DNA from: Thermoplasmatales archaeon
GTDB lineage: Archaea; Thermoplasmatota; E2; DHVEG-1
Length of the DNA: 12,196 bases
Assembly: GCA_023140035.1 (NCBI GenBank)
Contig: JAGLML010000019.1
Coordinates: 1-12,196, forward strand
Reading direction: 5' to 3'
Part shown: piece by piece, positions 6,042 through 12,196 of the stretch
How the letters are laid out: the number at the start of each line of letters is the position of its first letter
How positions within the stretch are numbered: position 1 is the stretch's first letter
Notes under the pieces: generated by a model
What the model was told of the DNA's origin: nothing
Database searches by the model: none
Seen by the model: only the letters and a program-made list of their open reading frames with translations
Position numbers and translations under genes: made by a program

Positions 6042-6391
6042 TTTGCAACCTCCAAAACATCAGGAATGCTCTCCATTACCTTCTTAGATTCTTCCTTCGG
6101 TTTAACTGTAATCTGACCGTTCCTAACACCAATAAAACAATACGGTTCTAACGCCATCTTCTTCAACATCTTTCTAGCGACATTATCAGAAACATTGATG
6201 TATCCAATCAAATAACTGATGCACTTACCAAAACCAAGGGGGGCATAGTCCCGTTTTTTAGCATAAAAATCCAAAACAAGATATGCCTTCCATACTTTTT
6301 TTTCACCGAAAACAGGTTCTTGTTCTACACTGTAAACAAACTCATGTCCACACTTCGGGCAGTTCACATCATAGTTTTTGTGATCCTTCAT
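6038..6391 (-). CDS. Protein with N-terminal zinc knuckle and winged-helix-like region
   Basis: The start MKDHKNYDVNCPKCGHEFVY carries one CPKCGH knuckle. A second knuckle is not obvious, with single cysteines only later (GKCISY, EPYCFIG). The following part has the helix-helix-hairpin order of a winged helix (KCISYLIGYINVSDNVARK, then MLKKMALEPYCFIGVRNGQ), and a Lys/Glu-rich tail closes the protein. I chose ATG at 6391, placed 5 bases after AGGTG. GTG at 6397, overlapping the upstream TGA, is also possible and adds two residues. Its own stop overlaps the next gene by ATGA. A nucleic-acid-binding role is likely; the family is not recognised. Confidence 0.62.
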   Translation of the reverse strand: MKDHKNYDVNCPKCGHEFVYSVEQEPVFGEKKVWKAYLVLDFYAKKRDYAPLGFGKCISYLIGYINVSDNVARKMLKKMALEPYCFIGVRNGQITVKPKEESKKVMESIPDVLEVAK

Positions 6392-6393
6392 AA

Positions 6394-6837
6394 TCACACC
6401 TGCCTCTCAGTATAATAATTGAGAAAATCATCAAAAGAAATACCCACTCGTCTCAATCGGGACGCAGACCACATCTTCAATTCTTCTTCTGTCCGGTTCG
6501 TACCTGCAATTTCATATATCTCCGCTAGATTCTTCTGCTTTAATTTATCCTGTTCTATCTGTATTTTTTTCTCTTTCTCCTTCTGGTTCTTCAATGTAAT
6601 AGTTGATTCAATGCCCTTTAGTTCTTTCTTGAGTTCTTCCCTTCTTTTAAGTAACCACTGGGAAGATTGCCCTTCCATATCAAAATACATTTCTAGTGCT
6701 TTATTGACAACTTCAGTTTTGTTTTTGCAGGTATCCAACTGGGTAATCAAGTCTTGTCTGATTCTGATACCCACCTGAATAGAAACATAGGGATTCGGAG
6801 GTCTACCTCGCTTTCTGCCCTCAAATTCAGAAAACAT
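6394..6837 (-). CDS. AT-hook plus ribbon-helix-helix protein, first gene of long operon
   Basis: Residues 8-16 (RKRGRPPNP) contain the GRP core of an AT-hook, which binds the minor groove of A/T-rich DNA. Residues 18-53 (VSIQVGIRIRQDLITQLDTC, then TEVVNKALEMYFD) fit an RHH fold. A charged coiled coil spans about 62-100, and a C-terminal helical part ends DFLNYYTERQV. It is therefore a dimeric DNA-binding protein and the likely regulator of its own operon. The region directly upstream is extremely A/T-rich with a GTATA tandem and TAGCAT words that could be its targets. GGGAGGG sits 6 bases ahead of the ATG. Confidence 0.74.
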   Translation of the reverse strand: MFSEFEGRKRGRPPNPYVSIQVGIRIRQDLITQLDTCKNKTEVVNKALEMYFDMEGQSSQWLLKRREELKKELKGIESTITLKNQKEKEKKIQIEQDKLKQKNLAEIYEIAGTNRTEEELKMWSASRLRRVGISFDDFLNYYTERQV

Positions 6838-7106
6838 AAGATTCCCTCCCGTCTATATTATGTTTATGAATAAATGCTATTTTATAATATATTATATTAA
6901 ATTCGTATAGTATAGTATAGTATATACTTCTTTTTACAAAATATTGTATCTCAATAGGAGTATCTATAATTTTAGAACGTTTTAAAGTGAGTAATTTTGT
7001 ATAACATTTATTATTTAATGCTATACAAAAATAGGTAAAAGAAGGGTATTTAATGTTAGCATTTATTAATAAATGATAGCATTTAAAAAGGGTTGTCATG
7101 GTAATA
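6838..7106 (-). promoter_or_regulatory. A/T-rich promoter and operator cluster for the long operon
   Basis: No convincing gene is present. It holds a five-base tandem repeat, GTATA four times (6905-6924). It also holds a perfect 14-bp palindrome ATTTATTAATAAAT (7061-7074) inside a longer imperfect one, and several copies of ATGCTA/TAGCAT (about 6875, 7019, 7056, 7076). TATA-like sequences for leftward transcription are plentiful (for example TTATAAAATA on the minus strand near 6883). The Shine-Dalgarno at about 6842-6850 serves the AT-hook/RHH gene. Repeated words and palindromes next to an RHH gene fit autoregulation. Confidence 0.55.
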
Positions 7107-7289
7107 TTAATCATGGTTGCCCTCCACTATTCTTAGATAATTAGTGCTTAGTTTCTGGAATTTTACGTCTAGTCCTTGTTTCGCAAGATATTCTTTCAAC
7201 TCTTGGATAGTTGGATAATCAGATCTTATCACAACTGCGAAGAAAAAAAGAGATTTCAAAAAATCCTCATCAATCGATCCATCATTCAT
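7107..7289 (-). CDS. Small hypothetical protein, 60 aa
   Basis: The chosen start is the ATG at 7289, eight bases after GGAGG. A TTG start five codons earlier would remove this ribosome-binding site, so it is not favoured. Residues 1-60 (MNDGSIDEDFLKSLFFFAVV, then YPTIQELKEYLAKQGLDVKF, ending LSTNYLRIVEGNHD) look like one hydrophobic helix followed by an alpha/beta unit; no family is recognised. It is the last gene of the three-gene operon that starts with the RHH gene at 7579 and comes 18 bases after the 40-residue gene. Confidence 0.6.
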   Translation of the reverse strand: MNDGSIDEDFLKSLFFFAVVIRSDYPTIQELKEYLAKQGLDVKFQKLSTNYLRIVEGNHD

Positions 7290-7307
7290 TTCAATAACCT
7301 CCAAAAA

Positions 7308-7430
7308 TCAGCCAGTTACCCCCTGTTTGAGTTTTGTGATTTCGTTTTCTACGACTTGTAAACCCTGTTCAGCGGTGAGTCCTGTATCATCGAGAAAATC
7401 CTCAGCCCCTTTGTATTTTAAAAAATTCAT
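7308..7430 (-). CDS. Very small hypothetical protein, 40 aa
   Basis: MNFLKYKGAEDFLDDTGLTA is followed by a helix EQGLQVVENEITKLKQGV. The sequence looks like a short helical protein of the kind encoded beside small RHH regulators. Its ATG overlaps the stop of the RHH gene (ATGA) and has GGAGG seven bases upstream. No known family is recognised. An antitoxin, anti-repressor or regulator partner are the options, without evidence to choose. Confidence 0.55.
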   Translation of the reverse strand: MNFLKYKGAEDFLDDTGLTAEQGLQVVENEITKLKQGVTG

Positions 7431-7579
7431 GTTACGTCCTCCAAACGTATGAAGAAATCATTAACTGCTAATCGTATTACTGAAGATCTAGAAAGTGCGT
7501 GATCTTCTCCATATGTATCAATTTTTTTCTTTGTTTTTTTATCCATAGTGATGCCAATTATTTCTTTTCTTTCAGTCAT
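7427..7579 (-). CDS. Ribbon-helix-helix (CopG-type) regulator, 50 aa
   Basis: The frame reads MTERKEIIGITMDKKTKKKI and continues DTYGEDHALSRSSVIRLAVN. The strand EIIGITMD, helix KTKKKIDTYGEDH, a turn ALSRSS and the helix VIRLAVNDFFIRL are a textbook RHH arrangement with the conserved SRSxxIR. It leads an operon with two very small genes and is divergent from the winged-helix gene at 7684, so it probably represses both directions from the intergenic words. It may act in keeping the element quiescent, next to the integrase. Confidence 0.76.
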   Translation of the reverse strand: MTERKEIIGITMDKKTKKKIDTYGEDHALSRSSVIRLAVNDFFIRLEDVT

Positions 7580-7683
7580 ATAGCAAACTATATTAATGCC
7601 TTATATATTAATGATTTCTTAATGTATATCAAAATAAGTGACTTAATAAAAAATAAAATAGTTGACTATACTTGGTGATTTAT
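7580..7683. promoter_or_regulatory. Divergent regulatory region with TTAATG words
   Basis: The word TTAATG occurs at 7593, 7608 and 7619, the first two as part of TATATTAATG (7589 and 7604, 15 bp apart). A TATA-like TTAATAAAAAATAAAATA (about 7643-7660) lies ahead of the rightward gene, and GGTGA (7674-7678) is its ribosome-binding site. The repeated words between two divergent DNA-binding genes look like shared operators of a genetic switch. Confidence 0.55.
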
Positions 7684-8496
7684 ATGGAGAGAATAACTGA
7701 TTTAGGAGAAAAAATTTATCTAATATGCTATGGTAGACCACGATATAAACTAGAAATATCAAAAAAGATTTATGGTGAAGAGAGCAAAGCGATATATCCA
7801 GAGATAAAAAAACTAGAAAAAAATCAATGGATAAAACGAGTTGATTATAAAGATCCGAATCCTGAATCTGGGAAACGTGCAAATAAACGTCAGTATTATT
7901 ATTCAAATCCAGAACCATTATATGAAGTTTTTTGTAAGGATTTAAATCATATTCTCCCCAAAATTGTAAAAAACCCTCATCTCTTAAATTGGCATTGGAA
8001 AGAGAAAGATGATATGCTAAATTCTGATGAAATGAGAAAAATACAAAGTCTTCTTTCACATAAAGTTTTTAGATCGCTTATTTATAAACTAACGGAAAAA
8101 ATAGAACAAACCCTTGGTTTATCTGCCCCATTTTTTAATTTTTCTTTCATAAAAACACAGATGGCTAATTTTTGTATGTTTTCTCTATATTTTGAGATCA
8201 TGCGTGTATTTCAGACGGCCAACGATCCAGAAGATGACGAAGAAGTGGGGGAGATTTTTACAGAACTTTTTAAAGTACCAATAAACAATAAGTATACCGA
8301 TATATCAGAAGGGGTGCTGTCCCTTGGACATATTTTGATGGAAAAAATTTCATATTTAGATTACCCCAATTCAATTATTTTACTCTCGTATTTAGAAAGA
8401 ATGTTCAGGGCATCTTCAGATATTAGTTGTTCGGAAATATCAGAGAATCCTTTAAGAAAATTCTCGGCAATAGAAGATATTATAGATTTTTTATAA
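7684..8496 (+). CDS. Winged-helix regulator, 270 aa
   Basis: The start is the ATG at 7684, with GGTGA upstream; an upstream TTG would include the ribosome-binding site in the gene. Residues 5-76 look like a winged helix-turn-helix (GEKIYLICYGRPRYKLEISK, then the recognition helix YPEIKKLEKNQWIKRVDY and a wing ending RQYYYSNPEPLY), similar to PadR/ArsR-type or archaeal transcription regulators. The remaining 190 residues are mostly helical and unassigned, probably for dimerisation or sensing. It overlaps the end of the convergent integrase gene by six bases. Opposite direction and position between RHH operon and integrase suggest a regulator of integration or excision. Confidence 0.7.
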   Translation: MERITDLGEKIYLICYGRPRYKLEISKKIYGEESKAIYPEIKKLEKNQWIKRVDYKDPNPESGKRANKRQYYYSNPEPLYEVFCKDLNHILPKIVKNPHLLNWHWKEKDDMLNSDEMRKIQSLLSHKVFRSLIYKLTEKIEQTLGLSAPFFNFSFIKTQMANFCMFSLYFEIMRVFQTANDPEDDEEVGEIFTELFKVPINNKYTDISEGVLSLGHILMEKISYLDYPNSIILLSYLERMFRASSDISCSEISENPLRKFSAIEDIIDFL

Positions 8497-9570
8497 ATGG
8501 TTTTCTTTCCTTTGTAGTTCCTGTACTTGTTTCAATTTGACTTCTAGTAGTTCCATCCTGAGATCGTTTAGTTGTTTTTGCAACCCTTTATTTTCTGTCG
8601 TCAGTTGATTCATTGCATCATGTACACCTGTAAGGTCAGGTTGTGCTTCAAATATTGACACTAGATGCATTCCTTTCATGTAAGTTTCTGCCAACTCCTC
8701 AAGTGTATATCTCCTGTAGACATCGGTAAGATACCCTTCATGTCCCATAAGTGCTTCTGTTATATCAATACCTAGTTCTTTTGGCATCTTGCTTCTAAAC
8801 ATTTTTCGCAAAGAATGAGGGTGGATTCTATACCGCTTCTTGCTTGTTGGTGTTTTATCTGTTTCTGTATAACCAGCATCTTCAATCATTCTATTCCACA
8901 TACTTCGTGCAATTGGAGGAGAAAATGGAAAAACCCTAGGATCATTTGTTGATTTGCTTTGCCCTGGTATGTTTGACTTTCTAACAGCCCTTTCCAGATA
9001 TTCAGATCGTTGTTTAAGCCACTCCCTCAATACTTCTGTTGCCTCGTTAGATATGAAAACATATCGTTTGTTACCTGTTTTTGTATATTCAGCTCGTATG
9101 GATATTCTCGTTGGTACTGCTTTGAAATCAACATCATTTACCTTTATTTTACATGCTTCTCCAATTCTCATACCACTACTTGCGAGAGTGAGATAAAATG
9201 CTCGTTCTTTTGCTCCGCCATGTGTAAGTATCGCTTTTAGTTGCTGTAATGTTGGTACATCATCTTCTATAACTGATCTTGTACCTTTTTTTCTTCTGAT
9301 TAGTTTCCTCCAGAATAGTTGTGGGAGTTCTACTTTGTTCTCCATAAGGAACATCTTTATTCCTGTAAGGTGTACACCAAATGTTTTTGGTGGTCTATTT
9401 TTCAATCTTTGTGCGTATTGTTGCACGTCTTTCTCATAGTCATTCCCATTGTTGAAATATTCCTCTGGATCGGTTTGGAGATAATCAAAATACTGTTTCA
9501 GTATGTTCCTGTAGGTGTATACTGTATATTTACTTTCAAAATTATTTAGGAACTCATCTATTTTATTCAT
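8491..9570 (-). CDS. Tyrosine recombinase / integrase
   Basis: This 359-residue protein integrates and excises DNA by strand exchange through a covalent 3'-phosphotyrosine. Residues 1-95 form a SAM-like core-binding domain (YTVYTYRNILKQYFDYL). The catalytic domain at about 105-300 carries R135 in SGMRIGEAC, K164 in YTKTGNKR, H252 and R255 in HPHSLRK, H277 in LMGHEG and the nucleophile Y285 or Y288 in VYRRYT. The pentad is complete, so it should be active. Residues 315-355 are a coiled coil (QLTTENKGLQKQLNDLRMEL) probably for multimer contacts. The gene is intact and not split, unlike SSV-type integrases, so the attachment site lies outside it, probably in 9571-9780. Weak GTGG ahead of the ATG and a TATA-like TATACTATAAATT about 30 bases upstream suggest a nearly leaderless transcript. 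Confidence 0.93.
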   Translation of the reverse strand: MNKIDEFLNNFESKYTVYTYRNILKQYFDYLQTDPEEYFNNGNDYEKDVQQYAQRLKNRPPKTFGVHLTGIKMFLMENKVELPQLFWRKLIRRKKGTRSVIEDDVPTLQQLKAILTHGGAKERAFYLTLASSGMRIGEACKIKVNDVDFKAVPTRISIRAEYTKTGNKRYVFISNEATEVLREWLKQRSEYLERAVRKSNIPGQSKSTNDPRVFPFSPPIARSMWNRMIEDAGYTETDKTPTSKKRYRIHPHSLRKMFRSKMPKELGIDITEALMGHEGYLTDVYRRYTLEELAETYMKGMHLVSIFEAQPDLTGVHDAMNQLTTENKGLQKQLNDLRMELLEVKLKQVQELQRKENHL

Positions 9571-9780
9571 ACAACCACAATATAGTAATAGAATTTATAG
9601 TATAAAAAAGTTCTGTTACCAAAATTGTAATCATAACTATAAACTGTTTATCCTCTCGAAAATATCATCGACGTTATAACAAAAGATAGAGATTTATATA
9701 GTTAGTTTTATATTATTATATCTATCTTTCATTGATAATGTTTTAAAAGATGCTGTTTTAATCGAGTTTATGACGTAATC
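9571..9780. promoter_or_regulatory. Integrase promoter and probable element/host junction
   Basis: This intergenic region holds the integrase promoter (TATACTATAAATT near 9594-9606 when read on the minus strand). It also holds a perfect 9-bp inverted repeat AAAGATAGA / TCTATCTTT (9682-9690 and 9721-9729) with very A/T-rich sequence between the arms. The attachment site should lie here, because integrase and metabolic genes meet, but no direct repeat shared with 1-212 is visible. The inverted repeat could also be a terminator of the dehydrogenase transcript. Confidence 0.45.
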
Positions 9781-10920
9781 TCATAGGCCTAAACGTTTTG
9801 CGATAACAATCCTTTGAATCTCTGATGTTCCCTCACCAATCTGACAAAGCTTAATATCTCTAAAATACCGTTCTAATGGACGATCTCTCATATAGCCATA
9901 TCCACCATGAATCTGAATAGCGTTTCTTGTCGCACGCATAGCTATCTCAGATGCAAATAACTTTGCTATAGCTGCCTCCTTACTAAACGACATATTATTA
10001 TCCTCTAAGTATGCAGCGCGATACACCAATAAACGAGCTGCATCAATCTCAGTTGCCATGTCAGCAATCATCCACTGAATCGCCTGGAATTTACCAATCG
10101 GACGTCCGAACTGTTCCCTTTGTTTCACATATGCAATACTATCCTCAAGAGCACCACGCGCAATGCCAACGGACATAGCACCAACAGCGGTACGACCACA
10201 GTCAAGAGTGTCCATCACACCGTAAAAACCCTTATCCTTTTCACCAAGAATATTTTCCTTAGGAACATGACAATCCTCAAATATGAGCTCAGCAGTTCTA
10301 CTTCCACGAAGCCCCAGCTTATCCTCCAATTGACCAACCTTAAAACCAGGAGTATCTTTCTCTACAATAAACGCACTTATACCCTTTGTACCCTTCGTCT
10401 TATCAGTCTTAGCCATCACAATAACAGCCTCAGCGATATCTCCACTAGTAATAAACTGCTTAGTCCCGTTTAACACCCATTCATCACCATCAATAACCGC
10501 AGTTGTCTGAATTCCTCCTACGTCAGATCCAGCGTTTGGTTCAGTGATTGCCAAGGCCGCAAAAGCTTCACCACCTGTAAGTCTAGGCAGATACTTTTTA
10601 CGTTGTTCTTCAGTACCTGCCTCATAAATATAACCAATACCTAGTGTGTTATGCGCCTCGACAGTTATCCCTGTAGACCCACATAAACGTGAAATCTCCT
10701 CAAGAGCAATCATATAACAGATCTTATCAATCCCCGCTCCACCGTACTTCTTAGGAACTGTCATGCCCATAAGACCAAGTTTACCCATTTTCTTGTACAT
10801 ATCCCATGGGAAATACTCTTCCTTATCAATTTTCGAAGCAAGTGGTTTTATTTCCTTTTCACAGAATTTTCGCACAGTTTTTTGAAATAATTTCTGCTCT
10901 TCAGTCATTTCAAAGTCCAC
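9781..10920 (-). CDS. Acyl-CoA dehydrogenase
   Basis: This 379-residue FAD enzyme oxidises acyl-CoA to the trans-2-enoyl-CoA and passes electrons to electron-transfer flavoprotein. The N-terminal helical domain (1-115), middle beta domain (about 120-215, with ALAITEPNAGSD at 122-133 and the FITSG flavin-contact motif at 156-160) and C-terminal domain (225-375, REQFGRPIG and IHGGYGYMRDRPLERYFRD) are complete. E363 in GEGTSEIQR is the catalytic base position of short-chain and branched-chain types. Chain-length preference cannot be read from sequence. The start is GTG at 10920, because the frame opens GTGGACTTTGAAATG; GGGAT is a weak upstream site, and ATG at codon 5 is a less likely alternative. 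It is divergent from the synthetase, and the two may act on the same acid. Confidence 0.95.
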   Translation of the reverse strand: MDFEMTEEQKLFQKTVRKFCEKEIKPLASKIDKEEYFPWDMYKKMGKLGLMGMTVPKKYGGAGIDKICYMIALEEISRLCGSTGITVEAHNTLGIGYIYEAGTEEQRKKYLPRLTGGEAFAALAITEPNAGSDVGGIQTTAVIDGDEWVLNGTKQFITSGDIAEAVIVMAKTDKTKGTKGISAFIVEKDTPGFKVGQLEDKLGLRGSRTAELIFEDCHVPKENILGEKDKGFYGVMDTLDCGRTAVGAMSVGIARGALEDSIAYVKQREQFGRPIGKFQAIQWMIADMATEIDAARLLVYRAAYLEDNNMSFSKEAAIAKLFASEIAMRATRNAIQIHGGYGYMRDRPLERYFRDIKLCQIGEGTSEIQRIVIAKRLGL

Positions 10921-11030
10921 GATAATCCCATACCGAGATATGTAAAGAGTCTTTAAAGTTACTCATAACTTTTATCGAAGATTTTTAGTATACACAGCCG
11001 TTTCCTGTGAGAACTGAGGGGAGTTATAGT
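10921..11030. promoter_or_regulatory. Divergent promoter of dehydrogenase and synthetase
   Basis: The two metabolic genes share this 110-bp spacer. TTTTTAGTATACAC (about 10982-10995) is TATA-like for the rightward synthetase, whose Shine-Dalgarno GAGGGGAG lies at about 11016-11023. On the minus strand, CTTTAAAG (about 10950-10957) may serve the dehydrogenase. Coordinate control of the pair is likely. No clear operator repeat is visible. Confidence 0.45.
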
Positions 11031-12196
11031 ATGGACAAAATTGTGTGGAAACCGACAAATGAGTATGTAGAGAAGGCAAACATAACGAGATTCATGAAAA
11101 AATATGATATTAAAGATTATGAAGAATTAATAAAGAAATCGGCTGAAGACATCGAATGGTTTTGGGATGCAGTGATGAAAGATTTGGACATTGAATGGTT
11201 CCAGCCATATGAAAAGGTTCTTGATGATTCTGAAGGAATTCAGTGGACTAAATGGTTTATTGGTGGTAAAATCAATATAGCTTATAACTGTCTTGATAAA
11301 CACGTGAAATCTGATAAAAAAAATAATATCGCCATTACATGGGAGAATGAGAAGGGCGACGTACGGAAGTTAACCTATAATGACCTGTACAAAGAAGTTA
11401 ATAGATTTGCAAATGCTTTAAAAGAACTGGACGTAACAAAGGGTGACAGAGTTGGCATATATATGCCGATGGTGCCTGAAGTTATCATTGGATTTTTAGC
11501 AGTAATCAAGATCGGTGCGATAAGCATTCCAATATTCTCAGGTTTTGGTGGACATGCGCTTGCCTCACGGTTAGATATCGCTGGAGCTAAAGTTCTTCTT
11601 ACCGCCGATGGTTCTATAAGAAGAGGCAAATCAATAGAGATTAAAAAAGAGGTCGATAAAGCCGTTGATACAGTATCTACTTTGGAGCATGTCGTTGTCT
11701 ATAAACGACTTGGAATGGAAGTTCCGTGGAATGACGGCAGAGATATTTGGTGGGAAGATATCATTTCCAATCAATCAGATGAATGTGAAACAATGCAGAT
11801 GGATTCTGAAGACTATGCAATGATCATATTTTCCTCAGGAACAACAGGTAAACCTAAAGGAACGGTTCATACCCATGGAGGGGCTCTTGCTCAGATAGGA
11901 AAAGAACTTGGGTATTATTTTGATGTCAAAGAAAATGATGTATTTTTCTGGCTAACCGATATTGGCTGGATGATGGGACCTTGGATGATCATAGGTGTTC
12001 AGAATTTCGGTGGAAATATAGTTATTTTCGAAGGAGCGCCTAATTATCCTAACCCTGATAGGTTGTGGGAGCTTGTCGAAAAGCATAAAATAACAACATT
12101 TGGCATTTCACCAACTGCTATTCGTTTACTTATGAGATACGGCGATGAGTGGGTTAAGAAACACGATCTTAGCTCGTTGAGGTTTTTAGGTTCTAC
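11031..12196 (+). CDS. AMP-forming acetyl/acyl-CoA synthetase, partial (N-terminal part)
   Basis: The frame is open for 388 codons to the window end, with ATG at 11031 after GAGGGGAG. The N-terminal acetyl-CoA synthetase segment (WFWDAVMKDLDIEW, NIAYNCLDKHV) is followed by the acyl-adenylate domain. The A3 P-loop-like motif FSSGTTGKPKGTVHTHGG is at about 267-284, and LTDIGWMMGPW at about 310-320 follows the ACS pattern. The enzyme activates an acid with ATP through an acyl-AMP to the CoA thioester. The residues that decide acetate versus longer acids, and the C-terminal catalytic lysine, are beyond the window, so the substrate is open. It probably supplies acyl-CoA to pathways including the divergent dehydrogenase. 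Its frame is uninterrupted. Confidence 0.92.
   Translation, partial: MDKIVWKPTNEYVEKANITRFMKKYDIKDYEELIKKSAEDIEWFWDAVMKDLDIEWFQPYEKVLDDSEGIQWTKWFIGGKINIAYNCLDKHVKSDKKNNIAITWENEKGDVRKLTYNDLYKEVNRFANALKELDVTKGDRVGIYMPMVPEVIIGFLAVIKIGAISIPIFSGFGGHALASRLDIAGAKVLLTADGSIRRGKSIEIKKEVDKAVDTVSTLEHVVVYKRLGMEVPWNDGRDIWWEDIISNQSDECETMQMDSEDYAMIIFSSGTTGKPKGTVHTHGGALAQIGKELGYYFDVKENDVFFWLTDIGWMMGPWMIIGVQNFGGNIVIFEGAPNYPNPDRLWELVEKHKITTFGISPTAIRLLMRYGDEWVKKHDLSSLRFLGS

Larger units (their letters stand above)
1..9780. mobile_element. Integrated genetic element (provirus or plasmid-like), right part
   Basis: A tyrosine integrase sits at the right edge next to chromosomal metabolic genes. To its left lie only small hypothetical genes, several RHH regulators, winged-helix and zinc-ribbon proteins and a large non-coding repeat array, all more AT-rich than the dehydrogenase and synthetase. 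This is typical of an integrated archaeal virus or plasmid. The right end should lie in 9571-9780. I found no direct repeat linking that stretch to 1-212, so the left end is probably outside the window and the start given here is only the window edge. No structural or replication gene is recognisable, so virus and plasmid cannot be told apart. Confidence 0.6.

Noticed and set aside
6827..7114. Leftward open frame of 95 codons, starting after a GGAGG-like site
   Set aside because: It covers the operator cluster and overlaps the start of the AT-hook/RHH gene. Its composition (Ile, Tyr, Asn, Lys) is that of A/T-rich non-coding DNA. The GGAGG is explained by coding sequence of the 60-residue gene.
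8954..9549. Several rightward open frames inside the integrase gene
   Set aside because: The integrase has complete catalytic motifs; the frames on the other strand lack ribosome-binding sites and domains.
1..9780. tRNA gene used as attachment site
   Set aside because: I saw no cloverleaf, TTCGA arm or tRNA-like end near either boundary.
9571..9780. Direct repeat of the right edge with 1-212
   Set aside because: Comparison by eye gave only short A/T-rich matches such as TATATA, which is expected by chance.
10120..10473. Rightward open frame inside the dehydrogenase gene
   Set aside because: It is a shadow of a complete, conserved enzyme.
11375..11629. Leftward open frame inside the synthetase gene
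   Set aside because: It is a shadow of the synthetase, whose frame is open and carries the family motifs.

Overview
This AT-rich window most likely comes from an archaeon. The reasons are ribosome-binding sites of the GGAGG/GGTGA type at nearly every start, TATA-like boxes instead of -35/-10 promoters, a pyrimidine/T-run terminator, several ribbon-helix-helix (RHH) regulators and an archaeal-looking tyrosine recombinase. I cannot name the lineage. The acyl-CoA dehydrogenase and AMP-forming acyl/acetyl-CoA synthetase on the right suggest a host with fatty-acid or short-chain acyl-CoA metabolism.

Layout. Positions 9781-12196 are ordinary chromosome: an acyl-CoA dehydrogenase (leftward) divergent from an acetyl-CoA synthetase-like gene (rightward, cut by the window end). 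Positions up to about 9570 look like an integrated mobile element (provirus or integrated plasmid) whose right end lies between the integrase and the dehydrogenase. Its left end is not visible. The element ends with a tyrosine integrase (8491-9570, minus) that converges on a winged-helix regulator (7684-8496, plus). The regulator is divergent from a small RHH-led operon (7579 to 7107, minus) across an intergenic region with repeated TTAATG words, a layout like a lysogeny switch. A second long leftward operon (6837 to 2931) holds nine tightly packed genes: an AT-hook/RHH protein, a zinc-finger/winged-helix-like protein, a DUF1016-N-like protein, several small zinc-ribbon or GRFxxGH proteins, a membrane protein and, last, a coiled-coil protein with a C-terminal winged helix. 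At the far left are a leftward pair (RHH plus small membrane protein) and a rightward operon of three small genes with near-identical ribosome-binding leaders.

Between these operons, 1336-2930 is non-coding and holds the most unusual structure in the window. Seven units in one orientation (about 1529-2235) each carry three copies of a 9-bp word at fixed offsets (0, +23, +32), followed by a GAGAGAG box that starts 28 bp after the third word in most units. The word differs from unit to unit but is kept within each unit. Further boxes in the opposite orientation follow (2353-2789), and repeated GTTCG words precede the array. I read this as a replication, partition or regulatory locus of the element. 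The coiled-coil/winged-helix protein encoded beside it is the best local candidate to bind it. The function is inference; the repeat geometry is seen directly.

No replication initiator, capsid, terminase, tRNA, rRNA or CRISPR array is visible in the window.
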